Source of the DNA: an uncultured Candidatus Binatia bacterium
Lineage (GTDB): Bacteria; Desulfobacterota; Binatia; Bin18
Direction: 5' to 3'
Assembly: GCA_958296235.1 (NCBI GenBank)
Contig: OY282457.1
Coordinates: 3,839,338 to 3,903,337 of the forward strand
Length of the DNA stretch: 64,000 nt
Part shown: piece by piece, positions 1-9,318 of the stretch
How the letters are laid out: each line of letters begins with the position of its first letter
Position numbering within the stretch: position 1 is the first letter of the stretch
The notes under the pieces: model-generated
What the model was told of the DNA's origin: nothing
The model's input: only the letters and a program-made list of their open reading frames with translations
The model's database searches: none
Program-made: the position numbers and the translations under genes

Positions 1-111
1 GGTCCTCTTTGGACGGCAATCCCGTACACTGACCGAGCAACGCCTAGCATTTTCGCTTCCGACGTGTCAAATCACACTGTGTAATATCTTGATGACGGGA
101 GGTGTTCCTAT

Positions 112-687
112 ATGAGCTATGCGATAGTGATACGCGGGAAGAGAAGAATCGTGTTGATAGCGCTGATAGCCGCTCTCTTGCTGAGCTGGTCTCTGAGTAT
201 TGCCGCAGAGCCGACCAGTCGATTGCAGGACGAAGCGGATATCCGCAAACTCACTATCTGTTATGCACACGGGACGGATGCTATCGGGCGGGGTGATGTG
301 GCGGCGGGGAGGGCGCTCTACCAGCCGTGCTTTACAAAAGACGCGACCTTCTCGGTTGTCTTTCCAAACGGACAAATCGAGGAAAGGACCGGCTCAGACG
401 CCTGGGCGGATTTTGTGGCGACGGTCTTTCAGGGTGCTGGTTATACGAGTACGCAACATCTGCTCGGAACCATCAGTATTGCGGCGCAGGACAAGAGCGC
501 CACGATGAGTACCTATCTGCACGCAACCCATGTGCTGCCAAACGGCAGTATTGATATTGCGAATGGGACCTATGAAGACAGCGTGGTGAAGACCGCAGAG
601 GGCTGGCGGATTCAGAGCCGTAAGCTTACCCTCATCACCTTTCTCAACCTTGCGCCGACCGCCCCTCACCCGAGGAGTGAAGAATAG
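112..687 (+). CDS. Secreted SnoaL-like (NTF2-fold) protein
   Basis: 191 aa. Residues 1-32 form a basic N-terminus plus hydrophobic segment ending near SIAAEP, a likely Sec signal peptide. The rest fits a SnoaL-like/NTF2-like cone fold: it opens with DEADIRKLTICYAHGTDAI, the usual helix of this family, and the middle has the alternating pattern of a small ligand-binding barrel. Members act as small isomerases, dehydratases or binding proteins, and the substrate cannot be read from sequence. An ATG follows GGGAGGTG with good spacing. The gene stands alone and converges on the secreted hydrolase gene. The fold is an inference from pattern; the exported location is well supported. Confidence 0.7.
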   Translation: MSYAIVIRGKRRIVLIALIAALLLSWSLSIAAEPTSRLQDEADIRKLTICYAHGTDAIGRGDVAAGRALYQPCFTKDATFSVVFPNGQIEERTGSDAWADFVATVFQGAGYTSTQHLLGTISIAAQDKSATMSTYLHATHVLPNGSIDIANGTYEDSVVKTAEGWRIQSRKLTLITFLNLAPTAPHPRSEE

Positions 688-700
688 GGTATTCCTCCGG

Positions 701-2725
701 TCAGAATAATCCTGGGTGAAACGTCCCGCCGGTATCTTCAGTCGTACACAGGGCGTCGGACACGGGGTCTCCGCTGTCCGCGCAGCACACGTCCGTTGGA
801 CTACAGGTAAAGCCGTCAAACAAAATGCGGGCGGCTACGTCCTGACCGCGAAACGACGGGTGGAAACAGTCGCAGCACGAAAGTTGCTCACTCGTAAATT
901 TATACATCCAAGCAGCATTGCTGAAGCTGAGAGAGGCCGCGGTCGCCTTGACACCGCCAACAGTCTCGCCGCCAACTGTCACCATAGGCGAGGCTTGTCC
1001 CTCAGCCAAGGCGGCGGCATACTCCGACGAGACGCGCTCCATAATGTTGCGATAGGCCCTGGCTGTTTCGTAACCGTCCTGGACGCGCTTGTCAGAGCAG
1101 TCGAGCGTGATAGACCCGCAGATACCGGTGGCCAGAAACCCAACACTCCTCTCCCACAGGCTCCCACAGCTCCCACCAAGAGGAGAGCAGTTTGTTTTGT
1201 CCTTGTGGTTGCACAATTGGGAGACCCGCACGGGCGCAGAAATGCCGACTTTCAATTGTGGAACGGCAATCAAAACATCAAGCCCTTTGCGAAACTCGCG
1301 CTCAAACGCCGCCTCCGTGGTTCGGCAGTGGTTCAGCGGGTCCTGATCCTCCCCCTCTGCACAGTCGGCTTGAATACGCTCAACGGTACCACTGCAAATA
1401 TCGTTATGGCCCATCTCGACCGTGACATAGCGTGGAGCCGGTTGCGTCTCGAAAAGCATGGCTGATTCCTGCGCCTGGGCGAAAAAATCCTTGAGCATCT
1501 CGGCCCCGGAGTCCGCGCTATTGGGGTCGGCGTTCGCAATCATAGCGCCCCGCCGGCATTCGATCCGTTCCGCCTGGCTATAGACCCCGTCTCCACCATC
1601 GCTGCAAAACGCTCCGTCCGGGGTGATGCTGGTTGCCCAGTTGAAGCTCTCCTGGTCTGAATTTGTACAAGACCCTTGGGTATTCTCTCGGGCGTTCACG
1701 GCCTTGCTGATGCTGTCTCCGATGGCGTCGATGGAGGCAATCCGGGGCGCGATATTATCGAGCCGCGCAATCGTGAAGTTCTGGAGAGACTGTTGCCAGG
1801 CAACAATGAGGTCCGTCCCGGTCTCGGGGAAATTTTTCAGCCGGGCGTGTTTGCCCACGCCCCTCATGAATTCTTCACCGAAGGTCGTGACTGTGAAAGT
1901 GGCGCTACCGAACTCCACCCCGTCGGCCCGTGCGCTGACCGTATGGACGCCATCGCCTAAGAGATTCCAGTTGAAGAGCAGGCCAAAGCCGTTATCGATG
2001 TCATTACAAACCCTTTCGGTATCTCTACGGGTGGTCCTATAGCCGGCCCGCCAGGTCTCTTCCGTGGCGGTGCCGGGGTTAAAGACAATATCGATCCGCT
2101 CGGCGTCGCACACCCAGCCAGAAATCACCCCCACGCCGCTCTGAAACGAGCCCGGCTGTGGGTTCCCAAGAACACGCGGTGGCGTACCGCTCCTCCCACC
2201 GCTCCTGCCCATACCCCCTTGAATCACGAAGTTCTGGAGAGACTCTTGCCAACGGAGGGTGATATCCCTACCCTCAGTCGGAAAATCTTCAACGACAGCC
2301 TCTCGACTTGCTCCTTTCAAGAATTCCTTGCCCAAGGTCGTGACCGTGAAGGTGGCGCTGCCGAACTCCTCCCCGTCAGCCCGTGCGCTGACCGTATGGA
2401 CGCCATCGCCTAAGAGATTCCAGTTGAAGAGCAGGCCAAAGCCGTTGTCTGTGTCCCCGCAGATGACCTCCCCCTCCGGCGTATAAGCAGTGTCTCTGCG
2501 GGTGGTCCTATAGCCGGCCCGCCAAGGCTCTTCCGTGGTGGTGCCGGGGTTAAAGACAATCTCGATCCGCTCGGCGTCGCACACCCAGCCGGAAATTACT
2601 CCTACGCCGCTCTGAAACGAACCCGGCTGCGGATTCTCTAAAGCCGACTGCGCCCAGAGTGATTGAGGAAAAGAGAAGCCCCCGATAAGGGTGACAAAGA
2701 GCGCAATACTGAGTGTGGCTTTCAT
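701..2725 (-). CDS. Secreted SGNH/GDSL-type hydrolase with duplicated N-terminal domain
   Basis: 674 aa from ATG 2725. MKATLSIALFVTLIGG through AQS is a signal peptide. Two near-identical domains of about 110 aa follow, each starting NPQPGSFQSGVGVISGWVCD and containing GFGLLFNWNLLGDGVHTVSA. The C-terminal half has SGNH hydrolase blocks: GDSI with Ser338, GHND with Asn441, and DCFH with Asp619 and His622. It is therefore probably an extracellular esterase or lipase-like enzyme, rich in cysteine and likely disulfide-bonded. An in-frame GTG at 2743 abuts GGAGGA directly, whereas ATG 2725 lies 18 nt from it; ATG was preferred because it starts a clean signal peptide. The repeated domain is not one I can name. 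Confidence 0.75.
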   Translation of the reverse strand: MKATLSIALFVTLIGGFSFPQSLWAQSALENPQPGSFQSGVGVISGWVCDAERIEIVFNPGTTTEEPWRAGYRTTRRDTAYTPEGEVICGDTDNGFGLLFNWNLLGDGVHTVSARADGEEFGSATFTVTTLGKEFLKGASREAVVEDFPTEGRDITLRWQESLQNFVIQGGMGRSGGRSGTPPRVLGNPQPGSFQSGVGVISGWVCDAERIDIVFNPGTATEETWRAGYRTTRRDTERVCNDIDNGFGLLFNWNLLGDGVHTVSARADGVEFGSATFTVTTFGEEFMRGVGKHARLKNFPETGTDLIVAWQQSLQNFTIARLDNIAPRIASIDAIGDSISKAVNARENTQGSCTNSDQESFNWATSITPDGAFCSDGGDGVYSQAERIECRRGAMIANADPNSADSGAEMLKDFFAQAQESAMLFETQPAPRYVTVEMGHNDICSGTVERIQADCAEGEDQDPLNHCRTTEAAFEREFRKGLDVLIAVPQLKVGISAPVRVSQLCNHKDKTNCSPLGGSCGSLWERSVGFLATGICGSITLDCSDKRVQDGYETARAYRNIMERVSSEYAAALAEGQASPMVTVGGETVGGVKATAASLSFSNAAWMYKFTSEQLSCCDCFHPSFRGQDVAARILFDGFTCSPTDVCCADSGDPVSDALCTTEDTGGTFHPGLF
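1830..2640 (-). repeat. Two intragenic copies of a ~330-bp domain-coding repeat
   Basis: The copies lie at about 1830-2170 and 2265-2640 and are almost identical at DNA level over long stretches, for example the segment ending in GGAACTCCACCCCGTC-like sequence. They encode the duplicated N-terminal domain of the secreted SGNH hydrolase. Near-identity of silent positions points to a recent duplication or gene conversion. Confidence 0.8.
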
Positions 2726-2844
2726 GACTACGCTTCGTAGCACTCCTCCGACAGGTTGACAAATCCACGGCAGGGGTATCCCATGACCGGCTATAGTAAG
2801 AAAACACTTTCAGGTTGCTAACCGTTCCAGAACAAGGAGGGAGA

Positions 2845-4557
2845 ATGCAGTACGATCTGATTATTAAAAATGGGACCGTCATTGATGGCTCAGGCATGCC
2901 CCGGTTCCGCGCCGATGTGGGCATCGTGGATGGGACAATCGCCTCGATTGGCCGCATTCGCGACGGCGCGCAAGAGACGATCGACGCCGAAGGTCACGTC
3001 GTCACTCCCGGTTTTATCGACGGCCACACCCATATGGACGCTCAAGTCTCCTGGGACCCGCTCGGAACGTGTTCCTGCTGGCACGGCATTACCAGCGTGG
3101 TGATGGGCAACTGCGGCTTTTCGCTCGCGCCGTGTAAGGAGAGCGAAAAGGATATGGTCATGCGCAATCTGGAGCGGGCCGAAGACATTGCGCCCGAGGC
3201 CATGAACGCCGGCATTACATGGACCTGGGAGACCTTTCCCGAATATCTGGATTCGGTCGAGCGCCTGCCCAAAGGTATTAACTACGCTGCCTATATGGGA
3301 CATTCCGCCCTGCGCACCCATGTGATGGGCGAACGCGCCTTTACCGACCCGGCCACTGAGCAGGACTTGGAGCAGATGAAACAGGCTGTGCGCGAGGCGA
3401 TTCAGGCCGGCGCGATGGGGTTCACCACCTCGCGCACCCGCAACCACCAGACGCCGCAGCGCCAGCCCGTGGCCAGCCGGCTGGCCACCTGGGATGAGGT
3501 TCGGCAGTTAGTCGGCACTATGGGCGAAATGGGGGCCGGCATCTTTGAGATTGCCGGAGAAGACACGGGCCAGAACCCGGAGCGCATCCGTGAATACATG
3601 GACCGCCTCAAGGCTCTGGCGGTCGATACCGGAGTTCCAGTGACCTACGGCATGTTCAGTATGCGCCGGGCGCCGGACTGCTGGCAGCCCTATCTTGATT
3701 TAACCGACGAAACCGCGGCCGCGGGTGGCCGCATGTTCCTGCAAGTGCATAGTCGCGCGCTGAACGCAGTGCTGTCCTTTCAGACCAATACGCCGTTCGA
3801 CCGGCTGCCAAGCTGGCGTGCGCTCAAGAAGATGAAGTCACTCGAAGAGAAAGAAGCGGCCCTGCGGAATCCCGACTACCGGCGCAAACTGGTTGAAGAG
3901 GCCCATACGCAAGAAGACGATGGCAACCGGGGGGTCGGGCCTGAAGCCCGGGCCGCGAATTTCAAATGGCTGTTCTTAATGGACCAGCCCAATCCGCCCC
4001 ACCGTTCCATTGAGGAAATCGCCACAGAGCGGAACCAGGACCCGGTCGAGACCTTTATTGATCTGGCCCTGGAGAAAAACCTCAAACAGTTCTTCCTGCA
4101 ACCGTTGGCCAATGAGAACCAGGACCATGTGCTGGAGATGATGCGGCACCCACGCTCCGTCATCACCTTCTCTGACTCCGGCGCGCATGTGTCTCAGATT
4201 ATGGATTCGTCCCTACAGACCCATCTGCTGAGCTATTGGGTCCGCGAGCAACAAGCCATCACCCTCGAAGACGCGGTTCGGCAGCTCACCTTTGTGCCGG
4301 CTTCCCAGTGGGGTTTGCACGGACGCGGCCTGCTGCGCGAGGGAATGACCGCGGACGTTGTGGTCTTCAATCCTGAAACGGTCGGGCCGATGATGCCAGA
4401 GTTGACCTATGATTTGCCCGCGGGCGCGCGGCGGCTCAAACAGAAAGCCGCCGGCTTTCTGGCTTCGGTCGTCAATGGCCAAGTGGTCCTGCGCGAAAAC
4501 GAGCATACCGGCGCGCTGCCCGGACAGTTGTTGCGCGGGCCGTTGGCTCAGCGTTAA
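2845..4557 (+). CDS. N-acyl-D-amino-acid deacylase-like amidohydrolase (paralogue 1)
   Basis: 570 aa, amidohydrolase family 3 / D-aminoacylase type. It has the N-terminal small beta domain (NGTVIDGSG), the metal-binding DGHTHMD with His61 and His63, and the conserved SDSGAHVSQ near the C-terminus that supplies the catalytic Asp region. Related enzymes hydrolyse N-acyl-D-amino acids or similar amides and carbamates in the cytoplasm. The substrate here is unknown. The start at MQYDLIIKNG was chosen because AAGGAGGGAGA precedes it; an upstream in-frame ATG at 2815 lacks a ribosome site. A collinear paralogue of the same length sits at 17802-19514. No signal peptide. Confidence 0.85.
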   Translation: MQYDLIIKNGTVIDGSGMPRFRADVGIVDGTIASIGRIRDGAQETIDAEGHVVTPGFIDGHTHMDAQVSWDPLGTCSCWHGITSVVMGNCGFSLAPCKESEKDMVMRNLERAEDIAPEAMNAGITWTWETFPEYLDSVERLPKGINYAAYMGHSALRTHVMGERAFTDPATEQDLEQMKQAVREAIQAGAMGFTTSRTRNHQTPQRQPVASRLATWDEVRQLVGTMGEMGAGIFEIAGEDTGQNPERIREYMDRLKALAVDTGVPVTYGMFSMRRAPDCWQPYLDLTDETAAAGGRMFLQVHSRALNAVLSFQTNTPFDRLPSWRALKKMKSLEEKEAALRNPDYRRKLVEEAHTQEDDGNRGVGPEARAANFKWLFLMDQPNPPHRSIEEIATERNQDPVETFIDLALEKNLKQFFLQPLANENQDHVLEMMRHPRSVITFSDSGAHVSQIMDSSLQTHLLSYWVREQQAITLEDAVRQLTFVPASQWGLHGRGLLREGMTADVVVFNPETVGPMMPELTYDLPAGARRLKQKAAGFLASVVNGQVVLRENEHTGALPGQLLRGPLAQR

Positions 4558-4578
4558 GCGTCGGATTTTTTGACTTTC

Positions 4579-4616
4579 CAGAAGGGCGGGTGCGAGTGAG
4601 CGTATCCGCCCTTCTG
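4579..4616. terminator. Hairpin between convergent genes
   Basis: An 11-bp inverted repeat CAGAAGGGCGG/CCGCCCTTCTG with a 16-nt loop lies between the convergent deacylase and DUF2786 genes. There is no strong T tract after it, so it is probably a weak or bidirectional terminator. Confidence 0.5.
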
Positions 4617-4619
4617 CTT

Positions 4620-5333
4620 TCACCCGAGCAGGGTCCTGCATTCCTGGCTGCCAGAGATCTGCGGGTCAAGCCCAACCGTCTCTCCAGCCACCTGTCCGGC
4701 AGCATAGCCCTCAGGATCAACTTTCAGTGAGCGTGGTGTGCCGGACAGTGTACGAACGCGCGTCCCTTGGCCGGCCAGATAGGTATGGACCTCGTCGCGA
4801 TAGTTTTTCCGTACCGCGGGCAGCGTCGTCTTGGCGACGGTCGGTTCTCGTTCGGCGATCAGGGCTTTGATCCTGTCTGTGATGGACTGGGCACAGCCAT
4901 AGGCAAAGGAGTCCAGAAAACGCCGCCCCTTGCCATAATGCTCCTTGCGTAAACGTTGGACGGTGTGAATCAGATAGTGCAACATTTCTTTGGCAATAAC
5001 GACATTATGGGAGCGACCGATAATAAACGACCGGCCCACGGATAAGGTCGAACAACAAAAATACAGTTTGCAGGTCGCGAGCCACAGCAGGCGTTCCCAC
5101 GGGAGCAGGCGGCTCGTCTTCCAGCCTTCGACCCGCATGGCCCGGTCGCTCCGCACGCCTTGTGCCTCAACCTCTGTCAACGAGAGATTATACGTGGCCA
5201 GGAGTTGATGAACCTTGGCCGCGGCCAGGGCCGCTTCGTGTTCGGTCGCGGCTTCATCTCGGCTGAGTTGGAGTAATTTCTGGATTTTATGGATGAGGGA
5301 ATCCGGAGCAACGAGATCGATTGCGGCAGCCAT
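4620..5333 (-). CDS. DUF2786 domain protein
   Basis: 237 aa, no signal peptide or membrane span. Residues 12-60 match the DUF2786 pattern: KIQKLLQLSRDEAATEHEAA, then AAAKVHQLLATYNLS. The C-terminal part, with conserved aromatic/basic residues around LPWERLLWLATCKLYFC, resembles the domain that usually follows DUF2786. Such proteins occur in phages, plasmids and chromosomes and have no established function. The gene converges with the deacylase and is transcribed away from the ThuA-like gene's end. The assignment rests on the N-terminal motif. Confidence 0.7.
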   Translation of the reverse strand: MAAAIDLVAPDSLIHKIQKLLQLSRDEAATEHEAALAAAKVHQLLATYNLSLTEVEAQGVRSDRAMRVEGWKTSRLLPWERLLWLATCKLYFCCSTLSVGRSFIIGRSHNVVIAKEMLHYLIHTVQRLRKEHYGKGRRFLDSFAYGCAQSITDRIKALIAEREPTVAKTTLPAVRKNYRDEVHTYLAGQGTRVRTLSGTPRSLKVDPEGYAAGQVAGETVGLDPQISGSQECRTLLG

Positions 5334-5398
5334 TCCCGCCTATTCTACTGGGCGCACTGACAAAACACTAGGCCGTCCCGTTGCCACCAGCGCTGTGC

Positions 5399-6193
5399 TC
5401 AGCTCCCAAGCTGGCCGATACCCCAGCGGAGGCCGCGCCTGAGCAACTCATAATACACCGGTGACTCCCACGAACAGCGCTCAACAGAGCAGACGGGCAT
5501 AAAGGGCTGCATATCATATTTCCCCCGACAGTGACCGAGCGTCAGGTAGAGGACTTCACCCTGACCGTAAGGATGCAGATAGAGCTGAGGACGCGGGGCG
5601 TCATTGCCCAAGTCTTCGCGGATATAGCCTGCCGATTTAGCGGTATAGCGCGCCTCCAGCAGCGTATGGATTTCCCCATAAAACTCGCAGTAATACGGCT
5701 CATCCATGACCTCGAAGGCTTGAATGCCGCGGACGAGCGGATGGCTGGGGTCGGCGACTGCGACGTGAATGGGCTGGATGGGAGGATGCGACACAAAGTG
5801 GTTACCCAGCATATCAGACAAGGCCGGCGCTTTCCGGGGCGTATCGACCTTGCCGGGAATCACAATCCCGTCGGTCTCCAGGCTCTCGCCGACAAACTCC
5901 AGCATCGCACTCGTGCCGTGCAGGGCAAACCAGCGCCCACCACTGCTGAGAAACTGCTTGAGACCCTCCTGTTGTTCCGGGGTCGGGCATACATCGCAGG
6001 TATAGGTGACGAGGAGGCTGGACTGCCGGATGGCATCATGGTCGCGGTAATTTTCGGCGACCCGGACAACCACGTCTTCGTGCTCGGCCAGGAGTTTGAG
6101 CAATTCAAGCCGAGCAAAGTTGGTGTCGTGGTATTTGGCATTACAGACGAGATAAACGTCAATACGAGCATCTCCACTACTATTTTCTGCCAT
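5399..6193 (-). CDS. ThuA-like domain protein
   Basis: 264 aa from ATG 6193 (MAENSSGDARID), which has GAGGAGA seven bases upstream; the open frame runs 34 codons further without a ribosome site. The sequence fits a ThuA/glutamine-amidotransferase-like fold: strand RIDVYLVCNAKYHD, LVTYTCDVCPTPEQQEGLKQ, GRWFALHGTSAMLEF, HPLVRGI near the middle, and GEVLYLTLGHCRG at the end. ThuA-like proteins are linked to sugar metabolism or secreted-hydrolase-like domains. No catalytic role can be assigned. No signal peptide is visible with the chosen start. Confidence 0.75.
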   Translation of the reverse strand: MAENSSGDARIDVYLVCNAKYHDTNFARLELLKLLAEHEDVVVRVAENYRDHDAIRQSSLLVTYTCDVCPTPEQQEGLKQFLSSGGRWFALHGTSAMLEFVGESLETDGIVIPGKVDTPRKAPALSDMLGNHFVSHPPIQPIHVAVADPSHPLVRGIQAFEVMDEPYYCEFYGEIHTLLEARYTAKSAGYIREDLGNDAPRPQLYLHPYGQGEVLYLTLGHCRGKYDMQPFMPVCSVERCSWESPVYYELLRRGLRWGIGQLGS

Positions 6194-6300
6194 AGCGCTC
6201 TCCTCTGGCTTCCCATTATCCGGTCCGTCGGATAATAGCCCGGCGCGCCACACCGGGGAAAGGGGGATGCCCCATACGTCTTGCCGCGCCTGCATTTTGA

Positions 6301-6456
6301 GAGTGTCTCAGTTTGCATTTTCCCCTCACTCCAGCCCCGCTCCCAGCGGGAGCTGGCCTCTCGTCTTTCCCTCTCCCCTGGAGGCCTGTCCTGAGCCTGT
6401 CGAAGGGCCGGGTGAGGGGGCCGATGGACCGCCTGCGGGGCCTGCCACACAATGCG
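6301..6456. repeat. Composite palindromic intergenic repeat, copy A
   Basis: This 384-bp gap (6194-6579) holds no convincing gene. It contains a composite repeat with a GCTCCCAGCGGGAGC palindrome, CCCTCTCCCCTGGAGG, CCTGAGCCTGTCGAAGG, GGGTGAGGGGGCC and a CACAATGCG tail. The same module order occurs inverted at 29300-29440 and partly at 7581-7730. Confidence 0.85.
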
Positions 6457-6579
6457 CCTCACACGTTCTGAGGGGGAGGGCCAGGAAGGGCGGCACTGCG
6501 CCAGCAGACTTTGCACCGCGGCCTGAGAGTGCTATGCCGTCAGTATTGAAACGTATGCTCGGCATTCAGGAGGGGAATT

Positions 6580-7578
6580 ATGGAAAACGGACATACCATT
6601 TGTGTCGGAACTGTTGGCGCTGGGGTGTGGTATAGCTCGGATAGCGGCGCCCGCTGGCGGCGGAGTCGTATGAAGCTGCCATTCCATGCCGAACCCGGAG
6701 AAATCCAGATACGCTCGCTGGTGGTGTCTCCGCACGACCCCAACGTGATATATGCCGGCTCCGAGGTCGGGCTGTATCGCAGCGAGGATAAAGGGGCGGT
6801 CTGGGACCTGCTGGAATCCCCCGCAGACGGCAAACAAATCTGGTCCATTGCCGTGCACCCTGACGACCCGAACGTTGTCCTTATCGGGACCAAACCGCCG
6901 TGTGTCTTTCGCACCAGGGACGGTGGTCAGAACTGGGAAGAGTTGCCCATCAATGCGGCCGAGCGTTGCCTGGCCGGCGCGCCCAAGGTCACCAACCTTC
7001 TTTTTGATCCGCGCGACTCCGGCACGGTCTGGGCCAGTGTTGAGATCGACGGCATCTATCGGAGTGTCGATGGTGGCGATACCTGGGAGCATCGGCCCGC
7101 CCTGGGTAAAAGCGAGCTGAACCAGGATATCCACGGTCTGACCATCAGCCCTGACCCCCACCGAAAAATCATCGCCACCACCCCGGACGGCATTTGGACC
7201 AGCGCGGACGAAGGACAGAGCTGGACACTGCACGAGTTCCCCCGTTTCTCTAAGCGGGGTATTTCGTACTGTCGCGGTGTGGCGCTGAAAGCCGATGACC
7301 CCAACGTCATGTTTGTGGGCAATGGGGATTTCATTCCGGGCAAGGTCGGGGCTATCCAGCGTTCGACTGATGGTGGACAAACCTGGCAGGCGGCCCCCTT
7401 ACCCGTCGTACCCAACTCAACCATGTACTGGTTTGCCACGCATCCGGCGGACCCCGACTTTATTGTGGCCAACAGCCTGCACGGCTATGTCTATACCAGT
7501 CAGGACGGTGGGGCGTCGTGGACCAAATCGGAACGCGAGTTCGGCGAAGTCCGGGCGTTAGCTTGGGCACCAAACTAA
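6580..7578 (+). CDS. Asp-box (BNR) beta-propeller protein
   Basis: 332 aa without a signal peptide. Seven Asp-box motifs recur at regular spacing: SDSGARW, SEDKGAVW, TRDGGQNW, SVDGGDTW, SADEGQSW, STDGGQTW and SQDGGASW. That number fits a complete seven-bladed propeller. The family includes sialidase/sortilin-like proteins, but catalytic sialidase residues are not evident, so binding or an unknown hydrolytic role is as likely. The ATG has AGGAGGGGAATT upstream. Isolated gene between two repeat-rich gaps. Confidence 0.8.
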   Translation: MENGHTICVGTVGAGVWYSSDSGARWRRSRMKLPFHAEPGEIQIRSLVVSPHDPNVIYAGSEVGLYRSEDKGAVWDLLESPADGKQIWSIAVHPDDPNVVLIGTKPPCVFRTRDGGQNWEELPINAAERCLAGAPKVTNLLFDPRDSGTVWASVEIDGIYRSVDGGDTWEHRPALGKSELNQDIHGLTISPDPHRKIIATTPDGIWTSADEGQSWTLHEFPRFSKRGISYCRGVALKADDPNVMFVGNGDFIPGKVGAIQRSTDGGQTWQAAPLPVVPNSTMYWFATHPADPDFIVANSLHGYVYTSQDGGASWTKSEREFGEVRALAWAPN

Positions 7579-7580
7579 CA

Positions 7581-7730
7581 AATCCCCTCTCCCCGCGGGA
7601 GCGGGCCTCTTGTTTTTCCCTCTCCCCTAGAGGGAGAGGGTGGCCCTGAGCCTGTCGAAGGGCCGGGTGAGGGGGCCGGCGACACACGTGGAGGGGTGGC
7701 CCTGAGCTTGTCAAAGGGCCGGGGTGGGTT
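7581..7730. repeat. Composite palindromic intergenic repeat, copy C
   Basis: Contains CCCCTCTCCCCGCGGGAGCGGG, CCCTCTCCCCTAGAGGGAGAGGG, then two successive units of CCTGAGC(C/T)TGTC(G/A)AAGGGCC. Same orientation and module order as the element at 6301-6456. No gene is visible between 7579 and 7818. Confidence 0.85.
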
Positions 7731-7818
7731 GCCACAGGGGCTACTGCGTCATGGCCACATTCCCCCTCTCGCCTCCGAAGGCGAACGTATTGAGACGGAT
7801 GCGGCCTGACCGCGACCG

Positions 7819-9318
7819 TTACTTGACCCCGTATTTGTTCATCCAGTTCGTAAACGTCTGATAGTTCGGCAGGCCGACCAGCTTACACGCCGCGGACTTG
7901 TTGCCCCGAGTTTCGCCCAGCGCCCGGCTCAGGTAATGTCGCGCTACCTCGGCCAACAGGCCGGGCAGGTCGAATCCGTTGTCCAGACTGCGGTTTAGTA
8001 CCGACTCGGAGGCCTGGGTCTCTTTTCTGACCGGAAAGAGCGCCGCTCGAATGTCTTGCGCGTCAATGCTGGGCGGCACGGTCCAGATAGCGGCCCGAGA
8101 CAGAGTATTGGACAGCTCTCGTATATTTCCCGGCCAAGGGTGCTGGAGGAGAAGATTTCTTGCCTCAACAGACAGTTGCTTGTGAACCCAGCCCGACTGC
8201 TGGGCACAGTCAGTATTGATTTTCTCCAACACGTGATCGATCAGCAGGCCGACATCGCCGGTTCGTTCGCGCAGGGCCGGCAGGCATAGTACGCCAACAG
8301 CCAGCCGGTGGAACAGGTCTTCTCGGAATCGTTGTTCGGCAACTTCATCCTGGAGGGTGCGGTTGGTGGCGGCAATGACCCGAATGTTTATCTTCCTGGG
8401 TTTGGTCGAACCGACCCGTTGCACGCTGCCTTCCTGAAGACAGCGCAGCAGCTTGACCTGAGCGGCAAGCGGCAACTCGCCGATTTCATCCAGAAACAGC
8501 GTACCGGTATGCGCGGCTTCCAGATAGCCGGCTTTGGCCTCGGCTCCGGTGAAGGCCCCCTTGGTGGCGCCAAAAAATTCGGCTTCGACCAATTCGCTCG
8601 GAATCGCTCCGCAGTTGACCTCGACGAACGGCTGCCCGGCCCTCGGGCTGGAGGCATGAATCGCTCGTGCGAACAGTTCTTTGCCCGTACCTGACTCGCC
8701 CTGAATCAGCACTGGCACGTCGTGTACAGCCAGCCGTCTGGCTCGGGCAATCTCGGTTTTCATTGCCTGGCAGCGGTGGATAATTGCCCCAAACTCCGGG
8801 GCTTCCGCCGGCAGCCCTTGCGTGAGGCGGACAATCTGGTCTGCGTTGATGGGCGGCAGGTATTCAGCCGCAAGGTCAAACGGAAACGAGACCGTCCGCA
8901 CGCCGTCCTGCACGGACGACTCTATGAGTTCCGCGGCATGGGTAGTCTTGGCCAGCACGATCCATACCGCGGCCATAGCCGGCGTGCCCGGACTGAGATG
9001 ATACACGAACCGGGCAGAGCCGTTCGCCTTGTCGCGCAGACTGTCGAGCGCCGATACTGTGGCTTCATAGATTTCGTCGAATCGGGTCGGGCTGGTCAGA
9101 GAGACCGCGTGAAGGGCGGCCTTGATTCCACACTGTTCGTTCAGCCAAACGCGGTAAGCCTTTGACTGCTGAGGCGCATGGTCGGTCAGGAGATGCACGG
9201 CGTTAAAGTCCCGCTCATGAACGGCCTGTCCGATAGGGCCGAGTTCACCGCCCAATTCGTTACCGGCAGCCCGCAAGTCCGTATTGCCCAGCCAGGCAAC
9301 AAGTACGCATGGAGACAT
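7819..9318 (-). CDS. Sigma54-dependent activator with N-terminal CARF-like (RtcR-type) sensor
   Basis: 499 aa from ATG 9318. Residues 1-165 look like a Rossmann-type CARF sensor: first strand VLVAWLGNTD, AVHLLTDH, and ligand-loop motif SPGTPAM at 109-115, as in RtcR and CRISPR-associated CARF proteins. Residues about 180-410 are a sigma54 AAA+ domain: Walker A GESGTGKE with Lys213, sigma54 contact loop GAFTGA at 254-259, Walker B GTLFLDEIGE. The C-terminus is a Fis-like helix-turn-helix (NKSAACKLVGLPNYQTFTNW). It should sense a nucleotide or RNA-derived ligand and activate a sigma54 promoter; a consensus one lies at 9648-9662. An upstream TTG at 9378 is possible but adds a poorly structured extension. 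Confidence 0.85.
   Translation of the reverse strand: MSPCVLVAWLGNTDLRAAGNELGGELGPIGQAVHERDFNAVHLLTDHAPQQSKAYRVWLNEQCGIKAALHAVSLTSPTRFDEIYEATVSALDSLRDKANGSARFVYHLSPGTPAMAAVWIVLAKTTHAAELIESSVQDGVRTVSFPFDLAAEYLPPINADQIVRLTQGLPAEAPEFGAIIHRCQAMKTEIARARRLAVHDVPVLIQGESGTGKELFARAIHASSPRAGQPFVEVNCGAIPSELVEAEFFGATKGAFTGAEAKAGYLEAAHTGTLFLDEIGELPLAAQVKLLRCLQEGSVQRVGSTKPRKINIRVIAATNRTLQDEVAEQRFREDLFHRLAVGVLCLPALRERTGDVGLLIDHVLEKINTDCAQQSGWVHKQLSVEARNLLLQHPWPGNIRELSNTLSRAAIWTVPPSIDAQDIRAALFPVRKETQASESVLNRSLDNGFDLPGLLAEVARHYLSRALGETRGNKSAACKLVGLPNYQTFTNWMNKYGVK

Noticed and set aside
1..60. On the minus strand, EAKMLGVARSVYGIAV looks like the helix-turn-helix of a resolvase/recombinase.
   Set aside because: Only about 20 codons are visible before the window edge, and a TGA lies four codons upstream, so no gene can be supported.
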